From Nonomuraea solani (GTDB lineage Bacteria; Actinomycetota; Actinomycetes; Streptosporangiales; Streptosporangiaceae), in NCBI RefSeq assembly GCF_900108335.1, contig NZ_FNVT01000002.1:372001-436000 (forward strand): DNA of 64,000 bases. The letters run 5' to 3'. Both the position numbers and the translations under genes were made by a program. The notes under the pieces were generated by a model. The model was not told the origin of the DNA. It worked only from the letters and a program-made list of their open reading frames with translations, and made no database searches. Of the stretch, positions 32,846-41,536 are shown piece after piece; the first letter of the stretch is position 1, and each line of letters opens with the position of its first letter.

Positions 32846-33808
32846 TCACCTCTCCTTTTGCAGGCGAACGTAGAAGAAGGCCAGAATCATCGTGAGCAGC
32901 AGGACTATGACGGCGGCGGCGGACGCGGTGGCGAACTCGTAACTGCTGAAGGCCTGCTTGTAGGTGTAGGTGCTGAGCATCTCGGTGACATTCAGCGGGC
33001 CACCACCTGTGGTCATCCAGATGAGGGCGAACTGCTGGGAGGTCCAGATGAGATCGAGCACGGCCATGCTGAGGAGCACCGGTTTCAGTTGCGGAATCGT
33101 CACATTGCGAAACTGGCGGAAAGCGGTCGCGCCGTCCACGGAGGCCGCCTCGTACAGAACGGGCGAGATTCCCTGCAACCCGGCGAGGATGCTGATCATG
33201 AAGAAGGGGAAGCCGGCCCAGATGTTGATGAACGTCAGGGCCCAGAGCGCCATGTTCGGGTCGGAGAGCCAGCTCACCTCCGCCTGTATCACGCCCATCG
33301 CGGTCAGCAGGTAGTTGACCACCCCTGACGGGTCCAGCATGAGCCGCCAGATGACCGCGATCACGGCGACCGTGAACAGCCAGGGCAGGATGTAGACGAT
33401 GCGGAAGATGGCTTTCGTCATTCCGCCCAGCAAGGGCGTGTTGAGCATCGTGGCGAAGGCCAGCCCGAGGCCGAGATGGGCGACGGTGCTCACGATGATG
33501 AAGATGAACGTGTTCTTCAGCGCCGCCAGGAAGTCGGGATCGGTGAGCACCGTGGCGTAGTTGGCGAGACCGGCGAAGACCGGATTCTGCTCGACGATCA
33601 CATTGTCCTTGAAGGAATAGCCGACCACCATCGTGATGGGGATGATCATCAGCACAAAGATCAATATCAGCGTCGGCGAGAGATAGCCGTACGGGACGAC
33701 ACGCCGCACGGGGAAAGGCCGCGCCCTTCTCCGCCGGCCCGCAGAGGAGTCCGATGCCGATTTCGCGGCTCCCGGGGGGCCCGCGGGATCGAGTTTCGCG
33801 GTTTCCAT
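32846..33808 (-). CDS. Carbohydrate ABC transporter permease (MalF-type)
   Basis: A 320-residue permease. The ATG at 33808 has AAGGAGA upstream and begins METAKLDPAG; an open frame upstream to 34060 is Ser/Arg-rich shadow sequence. After a cytoplasmic Arg-rich segment, helices start at YLSPTLILIFVLMIIPITMVV. The EAA loop is LYEAASVDGATAFRQFRNVTIPQLKP. Partner of the MalG-type permease for a shared binding protein. Confidence 0.92.
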   Translation of the reverse strand: METAKLDPAGPPGAAKSASDSSAGRRRRARPFPVRRVVPYGYLSPTLILIFVLMIIPITMVVGYSFKDNVIVEQNPVFAGLANYATVLTDPDFLAALKNTFIFIIVSTVAHLGLGLAFATMLNTPLLGGMTKAIFRIVYILPWLFTVAVIAVIWRLMLDPSGVVNYLLTAMGVIQAEVSWLSDPNMALWALTFINIWAGFPFFMISILAGLQGISPVLYEAASVDGATAFRQFRNVTIPQLKPVLLSMAVLDLIWTSQQFALIWMTTGGGPLNVTEMLSTYTYKQAFSSYEFATASAAAVIVLLLTMILAFFYVRLQKER

Positions 33809-33869
33809 CGATGTCTCCTTGGTTCGGGGCCGCGCCGCACGGTCGGCGCGGCCCACGAAGTACGGAAGG

Positions 33870-35177
33870 TCAGAGCACCGGCGCCCAGGCCTGCTGTGCC
33901 TTGTTGAGGGCGTCGTCGACGCTCTGCTTGCCGGTGAGCGCGAGCTGCAGTTGCTCATCGAAGCTGCGCATGAGGTCTTCGGACTTCGGCAGTCCCACGA
34001 ACTCGTTGGCGGGATACCCCGCCTTGTAGATGTCGAAGGCCGTCTTGAACAGCGGGTCACTCGTGCTGAAGTCGGGCTCGGCCGTCTTGTTGCCGGGGAA
34101 GCCGTTCGCCAGCGTGCTCAGTTGCGCGTTCGCCTGCTTGTTCATCAGGAACTGGACCAGCTTGAACGCCTCGGCCTTGTGCTCCGAGGACTCGGCGACG
34201 CCGATGCCCCAGGACGCGTACGGGATGCCGCGCTTGCCGGTGTAGCCGTCCTCGGCCGGGATCGGCACCACCGTGAAGTCCAGCTTCGGATTGTTCTTCT
34301 TGATCAGCGTGATGTGCGCCAGAGAATCGATCACCATGCCGACCTGGCCGGTGGCGAACTTCTCGACCTTGTCCTGCTCTTTCATGGTGAGCGTTCCCGG
34401 CGCGATGACGCCCGCGTCGTTGAGGCTCTTGACGAAGTTCACGGTGTTCTTGACGCCTTGGCCGGTCAGGTCGGGCTTGCCGTCCTTGGTGAGCATGCTG
34501 CCGCCCGACGCCCACAGCCATGACATCACGTCGTTCTGGACACCGTTGGGAACGGCGGTGTCGAGCGGCAGGGCCCAGCCCTTGACGTTGCCGCCGAGCG
34601 CGCTGATCTTCTTGGCCGCCTCCGAGAACTCCGTGCGCGTGCTCGGCGGCGTCTTGATCCCCGCCTTCGCAAGCAGGTCGTTGTTGACGAACAGGGGATA
34701 GACGAAGTTCACCACGGGGATCATGTAGGTCTTCCCCTTGATCTGTATCTGGCTCGCGAGCTGGCTGGAGTCGTACTTCGCAGCCGTCATGAGCTCGGAC
34801 AGATCGGCGATGGAACCCTGCTTGGCGAAGTCGCTCACCCACGCGCCGTCGAGGCCCACGACATCGGGCAGCGTCCTCGACGCCGCTCCGGACACCAACT
34901 GCTGCTTCGTGGACGCGTACGGACCGCTCAGCAGTTTGACCTTGATGGTCGGGTTCTGCGCCGTGAACTCCGACATGAGCTTGTCGAACGATCCCGCCGG
35001 TAGCTCCGGCGCCCACCACTGCGCGAACTCCAGGGTGACCGGCCCGTCCCCGCCCGACCCTCCGCTCGATCCCGAGGTGGAACCACACCCCACGGCGGTG
35101 GCGCCGAGAACGACCACCGCCATCGCCCCGAGTAGCCGTCGCGTCCGGGTCTGCAACCGGGTGCTGCCTCCGGTCAT
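33870..35177 (-). CDS. Sugar ABC transporter substrate-binding lipoprotein
   Basis: A 435-residue extracellular binding protein. The N-terminal signal (GAMAVVVLGATAVGCGS) ends in a lipobox with the lipidated Cys near residue 31, so the protein is membrane-tethered. The mature part follows the family-1 solute-binding fold (LEFAQWWAPE, MIPVVNFVYPLFVNNDLL, YTGKRGIPYASWGIGV). First gene of the operon SBP-permease-permease-aldolase-kinase, diverging from the DeoR regulator. The bound sugar is unknown. Confidence 0.93.
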   Translation of the reverse strand: MTGGSTRLQTRTRRLLGAMAVVVLGATAVGCGSTSGSSGGSGGDGPVTLEFAQWWAPELPAGSFDKLMSEFTAQNPTIKVKLLSGPYASTKQQLVSGAASRTLPDVVGLDGAWVSDFAKQGSIADLSELMTAAKYDSSQLASQIQIKGKTYMIPVVNFVYPLFVNNDLLAKAGIKTPPSTRTEFSEAAKKISALGGNVKGWALPLDTAVPNGVQNDVMSWLWASGGSMLTKDGKPDLTGQGVKNTVNFVKSLNDAGVIAPGTLTMKEQDKVEKFATGQVGMVIDSLAHITLIKKNNPKLDFTVVPIPAEDGYTGKRGIPYASWGIGVAESSEHKAEAFKLVQFLMNKQANAQLSTLANGFPGNKTAEPDFSTSDPLFKTAFDIYKAGYPANEFVGLPKSEDLMRSFDEQLQLALTGKQSVDDALNKAQQAWAPVL

Positions 35178-35417
35178 CGCGACCTCCTTGCCGTACTGGC
35201 GTTACCGCTCTTTGCTGATTTCCGCCACATTAACAACGCGTGACGTCACATCACAAGACCTAGTAACGCAAAATCCAGCACAGTTCGGCACACAACCGAA
35301 AGAAGTGCTCCCACACCGAGGTTTCCTGATGTCGAGCTCTCGAAGCAAGCGGCATCTTGCCCGGCAAGGGCAGCATTGTGCGGTAGTCTGCGGTTCTAGG
35401 ACCTGTATCACTCCTTT

Positions 35418-35440
35418 GTTGCGTGAGTACACCGCGCAAC
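35418..35440. promoter_or_regulatory. Candidate DeoR operator
   Basis: Inverted repeat GTTGCG (35418-35423) and CGCAAC (35435-35440) separated by 11 nt, just before the deoR ribosome-binding site. A second, wider inverted pair GCGTTAC/GTAACGC (35199-35205, 35263-35269) sits near the start of the binding-protein gene. Both fit a repressor acting on the divergent region, but neither is a proven site. Confidence 0.35.
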
Positions 35441-35462
35441 TACCGCAGAGAGGGGAGGGTCG

Positions 35463-36311
35463 GTGACCCTTGACGAAGACGACCGGCAGCGTCGTCTACC
35501 CGCAGGACGAAAAGCCCAGCTAGCGGCATACGTCGCCGAGACCGGGCAGGTCACGGTCAGCGCACTCGCGGAGCGCTTCGGCGTCTCCATCGACACGATC
35601 CGGCGGGACCTGGACCAGCTCAGCGCCGACGGCGTCCTGGTCCGCACCTACGGCGGAGCCGTCAGTCAGTCGACCCTCTCCCGGGTCGACCGGGCCGTGG
35701 ACGTGCGGCTCAAGATGGAGGAACGCGAGAAGGAAAAGATCGCGGTACTCGCCGCGTCGCTGGTCGAGGACGGCTCGATCGTCATGATCAACGGCGGCAC
35801 GACCACGCTCGCCGTAGCCCGGAACCTGCGCAACCACCGGGACCTGACGGTGGTGACGAACAGTCTGCTCGTACCCCCCGCGCTGTCACCCTCGGCCGTC
35901 CGCGACGTGTACGTCTTCGGAGGCGCGGTCCGCACCCTCACGCTGGCCACCATCGGCCCTGTCAGCTTCCGGGCGTCCGGCGGAAGCGAGCTGGACATCA
36001 GTTGCGACCTGGCGTTGATCGGGGTCGGCGCCGTCTCGACGGCCGCCGGATACACGACGAGCAACCTCGCCGAGGCGGCGATGATGCGAGAGATGATCTC
36101 CCGGGCGGCGCGGGTGGCGATCCTGGCCGACTCCTCCAAGTTCGGTCGCCGGCTCTTCGCCCAGGTGTCCGAGCTCGGCGGCGCCGACTACCTCGTCACC
36201 GACTCCACTCCACCGCCCGATCTCCTGGAGGCGCTGGCGGAGAACGAGGTAGAGCTGATCACGCCGGACACGCGAGAAGGCGCCCCCGAAGCCGATCAGG
36301 ATCCCCAGTAG
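35463..36311 (+). CDS. DeoR-family sugar-phosphate-responsive regulator
   Basis: A 282-residue repressor. The N-terminal DeoR HTH is clear (QVTVSALAERFGVSIDTIRRDLDQLSADGVLVRTYGGAV, residues about 28-66); the C-terminal sensor domain has the sugar-phosphate-isomerase-like motifs MINGGTTTLAVA, VTNSLLV and ADSSKFGRR. GTG start with GGGAGGG upstream. Divergent from the sugar uptake operon, it is the likely regulator, with a phosphorylated intermediate made by the operon's kinase as possible inducer. Confidence 0.92.
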   Translation: MTLDEDDRQRRLPAGRKAQLAAYVAETGQVTVSALAERFGVSIDTIRRDLDQLSADGVLVRTYGGAVSQSTLSRVDRAVDVRLKMEEREKEKIAVLAASLVEDGSIVMINGGTTTLAVARNLRNHRDLTVVTNSLLVPPALSPSAVRDVYVFGGAVRTLTLATIGPVSFRASGGSELDISCDLALIGVGAVSTAAGYTTSNLAEAAMMREMISRAARVAILADSSKFGRRLFAQVSELGGADYLVTDSTPPPDLLEALAENEVELITPDTREGAPEADQDPQ

Positions 36312-36333
36312 TTCTTGTGACGAGCGGGCAGGG

Positions 36334-37041
36334 TCAAGGGAGGCCGTCGCGGTCTGTCAGGTAGGTGTCCAGGGCGGCGGCGCCGGTCAGCATGGCGCGG
36401 CCCCGGGCCGACAGGCGGCCGTGCCAGTCGTGCAGGGCCGTCTCCAGGGGTGCCAGCCCGCCCGCCGCCCGCACCTGCGCGAGCAGCGGAGCGATCTGCT
36501 CCAGGAGGTAGCCGCCGCGCCTGAGCTGGTGGGCGAGCAGGGCGTCGCGCACGTCGGCGGGGGTGTAGACGCGGTAGCCGGTCCGCCGGTCGCGGTCGGG
36601 GCGCACCAGGCCGGCGCGCTCCCACTTGCGCAGCGTCGCGGGCCGGATGCCGAGCCGCCTGGCGAGCGGCCCGATGAAGGTGACGCCGGCGGTCTCCGGT
36701 TCCGGGGGTTCCAGGTCGCGCAGGGCGCGTTCGACGGCCAGCAAAGTCCGCCGGTCGTCGAGGAGCTGGGCGTGGCTCTCGTCGATGAGCCGCAGCGCCT
36801 CCTCGACGGTGTCCTCGGTGACGGCCCGCATGATCGACGTCGCCGTCCGGTGCCCATGGCCGGGGATCAGGGCGAGGAACGCGCGCAGCGCCTGGGCGTG
36901 CAGCGGAGTATAGGTGCGGTAACCGTGCGGCGTCCGGCCGGACGGTGGCAGGATGCCGGCCTCTTCGTAGTTTCTGACCGCCTGGGTGGACAGGCCGTGC
37001 TCGCGCGCGAGATCGACCGGCCGGAGTCGCGCGCCGGGCAT
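36334..37041 (-). CDS. MerR-family regulator with two HTH domains
   Basis: A 235-residue regulator carrying two MerR-type winged helices. The first is at residues 5-50 (RPVDLAREHGLSTQAVRNYEEAGILPPS..HGYRTY) and the second at about 130-175 (GPLARRLGIRPATLRKWERAGLVRPDRDRRTGYRVY). The ATG at 37041 is preceded by GGTGAGG; upstream starts are not supported. It diverges from the erythromycin-esterase-like gene, with 91 bp between starts, and probably controls it, possibly in response to a hydrophobic drug. Confidence 0.85.
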   Translation of the reverse strand: MPGARLRPVDLAREHGLSTQAVRNYEEAGILPPSGRTPHGYRTYTPLHAQALRAFLALIPGHGHRTATSIMRAVTEDTVEEALRLIDESHAQLLDDRRTLLAVERALRDLEPPEPETAGVTFIGPLARRLGIRPATLRKWERAGLVRPDRDRRTGYRVYTPADVRDALLAHQLRRGGYLLEQIAPLLAQVRAAGGLAPLETALHDWHGRLSARGRAMLTGAAALDTYLTDRDGLP

Positions 37042-37111
37042 CGTCACCTCACCATGTTGAAGGTCGGCCCGCCTCTGAAGGCGAAGCAGCGGCCAAAGTT
37101 TACACAGAAAG

Positions 37112-37129
37112 TTCAACGATACCGTTGAA
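37112..37129. promoter_or_regulatory. Inverted repeat before the erythromycin-esterase homologue
   Basis: Perfect 7-bp arms TTCAACG (37112-37118) and CGTTGAA (37123-37129) around ATAC, ending 3 bp before the downstream ATG. A candidate binding site for the divergent MerR regulator. Confidence 0.5.
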
Positions 37130-37132
37130 GGC

Positions 37133-38314
37133 ATGACTTCGGCATCCGTCATCGGCCTGCTCCGCTCCCTCCCCGCGCGCCCGCGCCTGCTCGGTCTGGG
37201 CGAGCCCACGCACGGCGAGGAAGCGCTGCTGGAACTACGCAACGAGATCTTCCGCGAGCTCGTCGAGCACGAGGGCTACCGGTCGATCGCGATCGAGAGC
37301 GACGCCCTCGCGGGCCTGATCGTGAACGACTACGTCACCACGGGCGCGGGCTCGCTCGACGACGTCATGGCGCGCGGCTTCAGCCACGGCTTCGGCGCGT
37401 CCGAGGCCAACCGCGAGCTCCTGCGCCTGATGCGCGCCCACAACGAGGAACACCCCGGCGAGCTGCGCTTCTTCGGCTTCGACGGCCCTCTGGAGATGAT
37501 GTACGCCCACAGCCCCCGCCAGGCGCTCACCGCCCTGCACGGCTACCTCGCCGCCCACGTGGACGCCGGCCTCCTGCCCTGCGACGCCGCCACCATCGAA
37601 CGCCTCGCCGGCGACGACGCCCGGTGGACCGATCAGGCGGCGGCCATGGACCCGTCCCGGTCGGTGGGCGGCGCGCCGGAGGTGACCGAGCTGCACCTGA
37701 TCGCGGACTACCTGGTGGCGCTGCTCACGGCCGAGTCGCCGCACCTGATCGCCCGGACCTCGCGCGAGGAGTGGTGGCGGGCCACCCTGTACGGCCGCAG
37801 CGCCACGTTCCTGCTCCGCTACCACGCCGCCATGGCCGGCACCTCCCCCGCCCGCGTATGGCGGCTGATGAGCCTGCGCGACGCCATGATGGCCGACAAC
37901 CTCCTCGCCATCGCCCGGCAGGAGGCCCGCCGCGGCCCGACGCTCGTCTTCGCCGCGAACAGGCATCTCCAGCGCGAGAAGAGCACGTGGCAACTGGCCG
38001 ACATGGCACTGGAGTGGTGGAGCGCGGGCGCGATCGCCGGCGCGCAACTCGGCGACGAGTACGCGTTCCTGGCCATGGCCATCGGCGCCATGCGCCACCA
38101 GGGCATCGGCGCGCCGAGCCCCGACACCGTGGAAGGCGTCCTGTCAGCCCTGGACCGGCGGGTCATCGACGCCCGCGCCCTCTCCGAGGCCGTCCAGGGG
38201 AAGAAGCTGACCCTGCGCACGGAACGGGCGGACAACCATGGCTATTTTCCGCTGGACCCCGGCCACCTGGACAAGACCGATGGAGTCGTCTTCATCAAGG
38301 ACCTCGATGGCTAG
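37133..38314 (+). CDS. Erythromycin esterase family protein
   Basis: A 393-residue protein of the erythromycin esterase (PF05139-type) superfamily. The conserved GLGEPTHGEEALLELRNEIF (from about residue 21) carries the catalytic-type Glu and His; FFGFDGPLEMMYAH and VFAANRHLQRE are further family blocks. Proven members hydrolyse macrolide lactones, but many homologues have other functions, so resistance is not established. The start is close to the palindrome, and the ribosome-binding site (GAAGG) is poorly spaced. The regulator is likely the divergent MerR protein. Confidence 0.85.
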   Translation: MTSASVIGLLRSLPARPRLLGLGEPTHGEEALLELRNEIFRELVEHEGYRSIAIESDALAGLIVNDYVTTGAGSLDDVMARGFSHGFGASEANRELLRLMRAHNEEHPGELRFFGFDGPLEMMYAHSPRQALTALHGYLAAHVDAGLLPCDAATIERLAGDDARWTDQAAAMDPSRSVGGAPEVTELHLIADYLVALLTAESPHLIARTSREEWWRATLYGRSATFLLRYHAAMAGTSPARVWRLMSLRDAMMADNLLAIARQEARRGPTLVFAANRHLQREKSTWQLADMALEWWSAGAIAGAQLGDEYAFLAMAIGAMRHQGIGAPSPDTVEGVLSALDRRVIDARALSEAVQGKKLTLRTERADNHGYFPLDPGHLDKTDGVVFIKDLDG

Positions 38315-38368
38315 CACGTCCACCGGCGAGGCCCGTTGATCTGTGGCGATCGTGCGGAAACCGTGGCT

Positions 38369-39283
38369 CTAGCCCAGGTCGCGGGCCGTGGCCAGCCAGC
38401 CCTCGCGGGCGCTGCGGTGGCGGGGTGACCAGACGGCCGCCGTACGGAAGCGGCCGTTGCCGACCCGCAGCGACCGGGTCAGCGAGGTGAGCCGGTCGCC
38501 GAACAGGTAACCCAGCCGGCCGGGGCCGCTCACCCAAGTGGCGGCGCCGGCCGCGCGGGCGAGCGCGAAAGCGTAGGCGCGCTTGGTCAGCGGCTCGTCG
38601 TCGACCACGTTGTACGTCCCCGCCGGCACCTCCAGCGCCGCCACCACGGCGGAGGCGGCGTCGTCCATGTGGATCGAGGACACGTAGCCGTCGGGGCGGC
38701 CGAGCACCATGCCCACGTGACGGCGCGCCATCGCGTACAACTGCTCGCTGTGGGCGGCCCCCGGCCCGTAGAACCAGCCGAAGCGCAGGACCACCCCGGC
38801 CCCACCCCCGGTCTCGGCGAACCGCCGCGCGCTCGCCTCGGCGGCGAAGTTGCCCCGGGTGAGCGGATAGTCGTCGACCGGCGCGTCCTCGTCGATCCAG
38901 CGATCGCCCTGGTCGCGGTAGACCATGCTGACCGACTCCTGCACCATCCGGCCCACGCCGGCGGCGAGGGCGGCGCCGGCCAGCGCGGCCGAGCCCTCGG
39001 CGCGGACGCGGTAGTTGGCGTCGATCGCCTCGGTGTTCATGAACTTGTCCATGGACGGGATCGCGGTCGCCAGGTTCACCACCGCGTCGTGGCCGGCCAT
39101 GACGGGAGTGAGCGCCTCCTGGTCGAACAGCGACACCCGCACGGGCATCGCGCCCTGGTCGGCGAGCGCGGCGGCCTTGCCGGGCGTGCGCGCGAGAGCG
39201 GTCACCTCGTGCCCGGCTCTGAGCAGCGCCGGAATCGTGTGACCGCCGATCGCACCGGTGCCGCCCGCAACGAATACTCGCAT
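38369..39283 (-). CDS. NAD(P)-dependent epimerase/dehydratase-like oxidoreductase
   Basis: A 304-residue extended short-chain dehydrogenase/NAD-dependent epimerase. The Rossmann nucleotide motif is at the N-terminus (VFVAGGTGAIGGHTIPALL); the active-site Tyr region reads SVSMVYRDQG and YPLTRGNFAAE, giving Y followed by R instead of YxxxK, so the catalytic pair is atypical. Monocistronic. Substrate unknown. Confidence 0.82.
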   Translation of the reverse strand: MRVFVAGGTGAIGGHTIPALLRAGHEVTALARTPGKAAALADQGAMPVRVSLFDQEALTPVMAGHDAVVNLATAIPSMDKFMNTEAIDANYRVRAEGSAALAGAALAAGVGRMVQESVSMVYRDQGDRWIDEDAPVDDYPLTRGNFAAEASARRFAETGGGAGVVLRFGWFYGPGAAHSEQLYAMARRHVGMVLGRPDGYVSSIHMDDAASAVVAALEVPAGTYNVVDDEPLTKRAYAFALARAAGAATWVSGPGRLGYLFGDRLTSLTRSLRVGNGRFRTAAVWSPRHRSAREGWLATARDLG

Positions 39284-39338
39284 GATCCGACGTTACCGGG
39301 TGGGGTGTCATGGCCCGGCGGGGATCCCGTACATGCGA

Positions 39339-39370
39339 GAGGACCCGGCCTTGGGCAAGGCCGGGTCCTC
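39339..39370. terminator. Strong rho-independent-type hairpin
   Basis: Arms GAGGACCCGGCCTTG (39339-39353) and CAAGGCCGGGTCCTC (39356-39370), perfectly complementary, with a GG centre. It lies 56 bp after the symporter stop on the minus strand and before the next minus-strand gene, separating the two units. Confidence 0.85.
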
Positions 39371-39425
39371 GGTGGCAGGCGCCCTGGGGCAGGGGGACGG
39401 GCGCCTTGGGGAGGGAGCAGGGCGT

Positions 39426-41045
39426 CTAGTGCTCCGTCGCCTTCTCCGCGCCGACACCCGTGAGCGAGCGGACCTCGATCTCGGCGTACTTGGCGGCGTT
39501 GAACTCCTTGCTGAGGATCGTGCCGAGGTAACCGCACAGGAAGCCCAGCGGGATCGAGACGATGCCGGGGTTGCTCAGCGGGAACAGCACGAAGTCGGCC
39601 GTCTTGAACAGCGCCGTCTCGCCGCCGGACACGACCGGCGAGAAGATCACCAGGACCAGGGCCGAGACCAGGCCACCGTAGATGGCCGAGACCGCGCCGA
39701 CGGTGTTGAACCTCTTCCAGAACAGGCTGTAGAGGATCGCGGGCAGGTTGCCCGAGGCCGCCACCGCGAACGCCAGCGCCACCAGGAACGCCACGTTCTG
39801 GCCCTGGGCGAGGATGCCCAGGCCGATCGCGACGGCGCCGATGACCAGGGCGGAGACGCGGGCCACCAGGACCTCCTGGCGCTCCGTGGCCTGGCCGCGC
39901 TTGAAGACGTGCGCGTACAGGTCGTGGGAGAAGCTGGAGGAGGAGGCGAGGGTGAGTCCCGCGACCACGGCCAGGATCGTGGCGAAGGCCACGGCGCCGA
40001 TCAGGGCCAGCAGGATCGTGCCGCCCACCGGGCCGAAGATGTCCGCGCCGATCGCCTGCGCCAGCATCGGAGCGGCCGTGTTGCCCGCCTTGTCACCCGC
40101 GACGATCGCCGTCTTGCCGACCAGGGCCGCCGCGCCGAAGCCGAGGACCAGAGTCAGCAGGTAGAACGTGCCGATGATGCCGATACCCCACAGGACGGAC
40201 TTGCGGGCGTCCTTGGCGGTGGGAACGGTGTAGAAGCGGATCAGGATGTGCGGCAGGCCCGCCGTGCCCAGCACGAGGGCGAGACCGAGGCTGATGAGGT
40301 CGATCTTGCCGGCCAGGCCCTGCGCCTCGGTGCCGTACTTCTGACCGGGGCTGAGGAACGCCTCGGGGTTGCCCTTGGGGCCGCTGGTCGTGGCCGCCTG
40401 GCCGAGCAGGCTCGACAGGTTGAAGCCGAACTTGGCCAGCACCAGCACCGTCACCAGCGCGGCGCCGCCCATCAGCAGCACGGCCTTGACGATCTGGACC
40501 CAGGTGGTGCCCTTCATGCCGCCGAACACCACATATACGATCATCAGCGCGCCCACGCCGACGATCGTCCACATCTTGCCGGCCTCGGTGGTGATGCCGA
40601 GCAGCAGGCCGACCAGCGCGCCCGCGCCGACCATCTGGGCCAGCAGGTAGAAGATGCTCACCACGATCGTGGACACGCCGGCCGCCGTGCGCACCGGGCG
40701 CGGGCTCATCCGGAACGCCAGCACGTCGGCCATGGTGAACTTGCCGGAGTTCCGCATCAGCTCGGCCACCAGCAGCAGCGCGACCAGCCACGCCACCAGG
40801 AAGCCGATCGAGTACAGGAACCCGTCATAACCGGACAGCGCGATGATGCCGGCGATCCCGAGGAAGGAGGCGGCCGACATGTAGTCGCCGCCGATCGCCA
40901 GGCCGTTCTGCACGCCCGTGAACGACCGGCCGCCCGCGTAGTAGTCGGCGGCCGTCTTGGTCTGCCGGCTCGCCCAGAAGGTGATCCCCAGGGTGGCGGC
41001 CACGAAGGTGAGGAAGAGGATCATCCCCAGGGTCGTCGAGCTCAC
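39426..41045 (-). CDS. actP: Sodium:solute symporter, cation acetate/monocarboxylate permease (ActP/MctC-like)
   Basis: A 539-residue sodium:solute symporter with about 13 helices, taking up acetate or other short monocarboxylates with a cation. Family blocks: ASRQTKTAADYYAGGRSFTGVQNGLAIGGDYMSAASFLGIAG near the N-terminus and AAGVSTIVVSIFYLLAQMVGAGAL. It starts 4 nt inside the DUF485 gene upstream, the usual partner of MctC/ActP-type transporters, so they are one operon. Corynebacterial MctC moves pyruvate, acetate and propionate; the actual substrate here is inferred. Confidence 0.92.
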   Translation of the reverse strand: MSSTTLGMILFLTFVAATLGITFWASRQTKTAADYYAGGRSFTGVQNGLAIGGDYMSAASFLGIAGIIALSGYDGFLYSIGFLVAWLVALLLVAELMRNSGKFTMADVLAFRMSPRPVRTAAGVSTIVVSIFYLLAQMVGAGALVGLLLGITTEAGKMWTIVGVGALMIVYVVFGGMKGTTWVQIVKAVLLMGGAALVTVLVLAKFGFNLSSLLGQAATTSGPKGNPEAFLSPGQKYGTEAQGLAGKIDLISLGLALVLGTAGLPHILIRFYTVPTAKDARKSVLWGIGIIGTFYLLTLVLGFGAAALVGKTAIVAGDKAGNTAAPMLAQAIGADIFGPVGGTILLALIGAVAFATILAVVAGLTLASSSSFSHDLYAHVFKRGQATERQEVLVARVSALVIGAVAIGLGILAQGQNVAFLVALAFAVAASGNLPAILYSLFWKRFNTVGAVSAIYGGLVSALVLVIFSPVVSGGETALFKTADFVLFPLSNPGIVSIPLGFLCGYLGTILSKEFNAAKYAEIEVRSLTGVGAEKATEH

Positions 41046-41371
41046 TGGGTCTTCTCCTCAACCTCGTGGCGGAGCTTGTCCGCGATCGGGTCCAGCTTCT
41101 TCTCGGCGTGCCTGGCGTAGGCCCAGGCGATGAGGAACGTGGACACGAACTGCAACAGACCGAAGATCAGCCCGACGTTGATCTCGCCGAGCAGCTTGAT
41201 CGCCATGAAGTCGCGCGCCCACCCGGACAGCACCACGTACAGCAGGTACCACACGAGGAACGCCACCGTCATGGGGAACGTCCAGCGGCGGAAGCGCCGC
41301 TTCAATTCCTGGAATTCACTGCTCTCCTGTACCTGTTCATAGACCGACGCGTCATGTTCTCTGGTCGTCAC
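41042..41371 (-). CDS. DUF485 small membrane protein, symporter partner
   Basis: A 109-residue DUF485 protein with two membrane helices (MTVAFLVWYLLYVVLSG and VGLIFGLLQFVSTFLIAWAYA) and charged ends. GTG at 41371 is chosen because GGAGG precedes it; the longer frame starts inside the control region. It overlaps the symporter start by 4 nt. DUF485 proteins are consistently encoded before acetate/pyruvate symporters and probably help assemble or regulate them. Confidence 0.9.
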   Translation of the reverse strand: MTTREHDASVYEQVQESSEFQELKRRFRRWTFPMTVAFLVWYLLYVVLSGWARDFMAIKLLGEINVGLIFGLLQFVSTFLIAWAYARHAEKKLDPIADKLRHEVEEKTQ

Positions 41372-41382
41372 GAGACCTCCAC

Positions 41383-41398
41383 TGTGATGCGGATCACG
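41383..41398. promoter_or_regulatory. CRP/GlxR-like site before the DUF485-actP operon
   Basis: TGTGATGCGGATCACG matches the CRP/FNR consensus TGTGA-N6-TCACA in nine of ten positions. It lies just upstream of the ribosome-binding site of the DUF485 gene. GlxR, a CRP homologue, acts on carbon-source genes in corynebacteria; its action here is inferred. Confidence 0.5.
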
Positions 41399-41536
41399 CT
41401 CAACGTAAGAGCGCAACATACCCCTCGTGGAGGCCCGTAACGGGGTTGTTCGGCGAGCCGCTGCCGTCCGGCGATTAGTTGGGAATGGTCTGCGGTGAAA
41501 GGTCTGTATAGCGCGACGAGCGGTCGGCTATCCCTT

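Noticed and set aside
39258..41120. 620-codon forward open frame across the symporter gene
   Set aside because: Antisense shadow; His/Gln/Arg-rich with no hydrophobic or catalytic structure.
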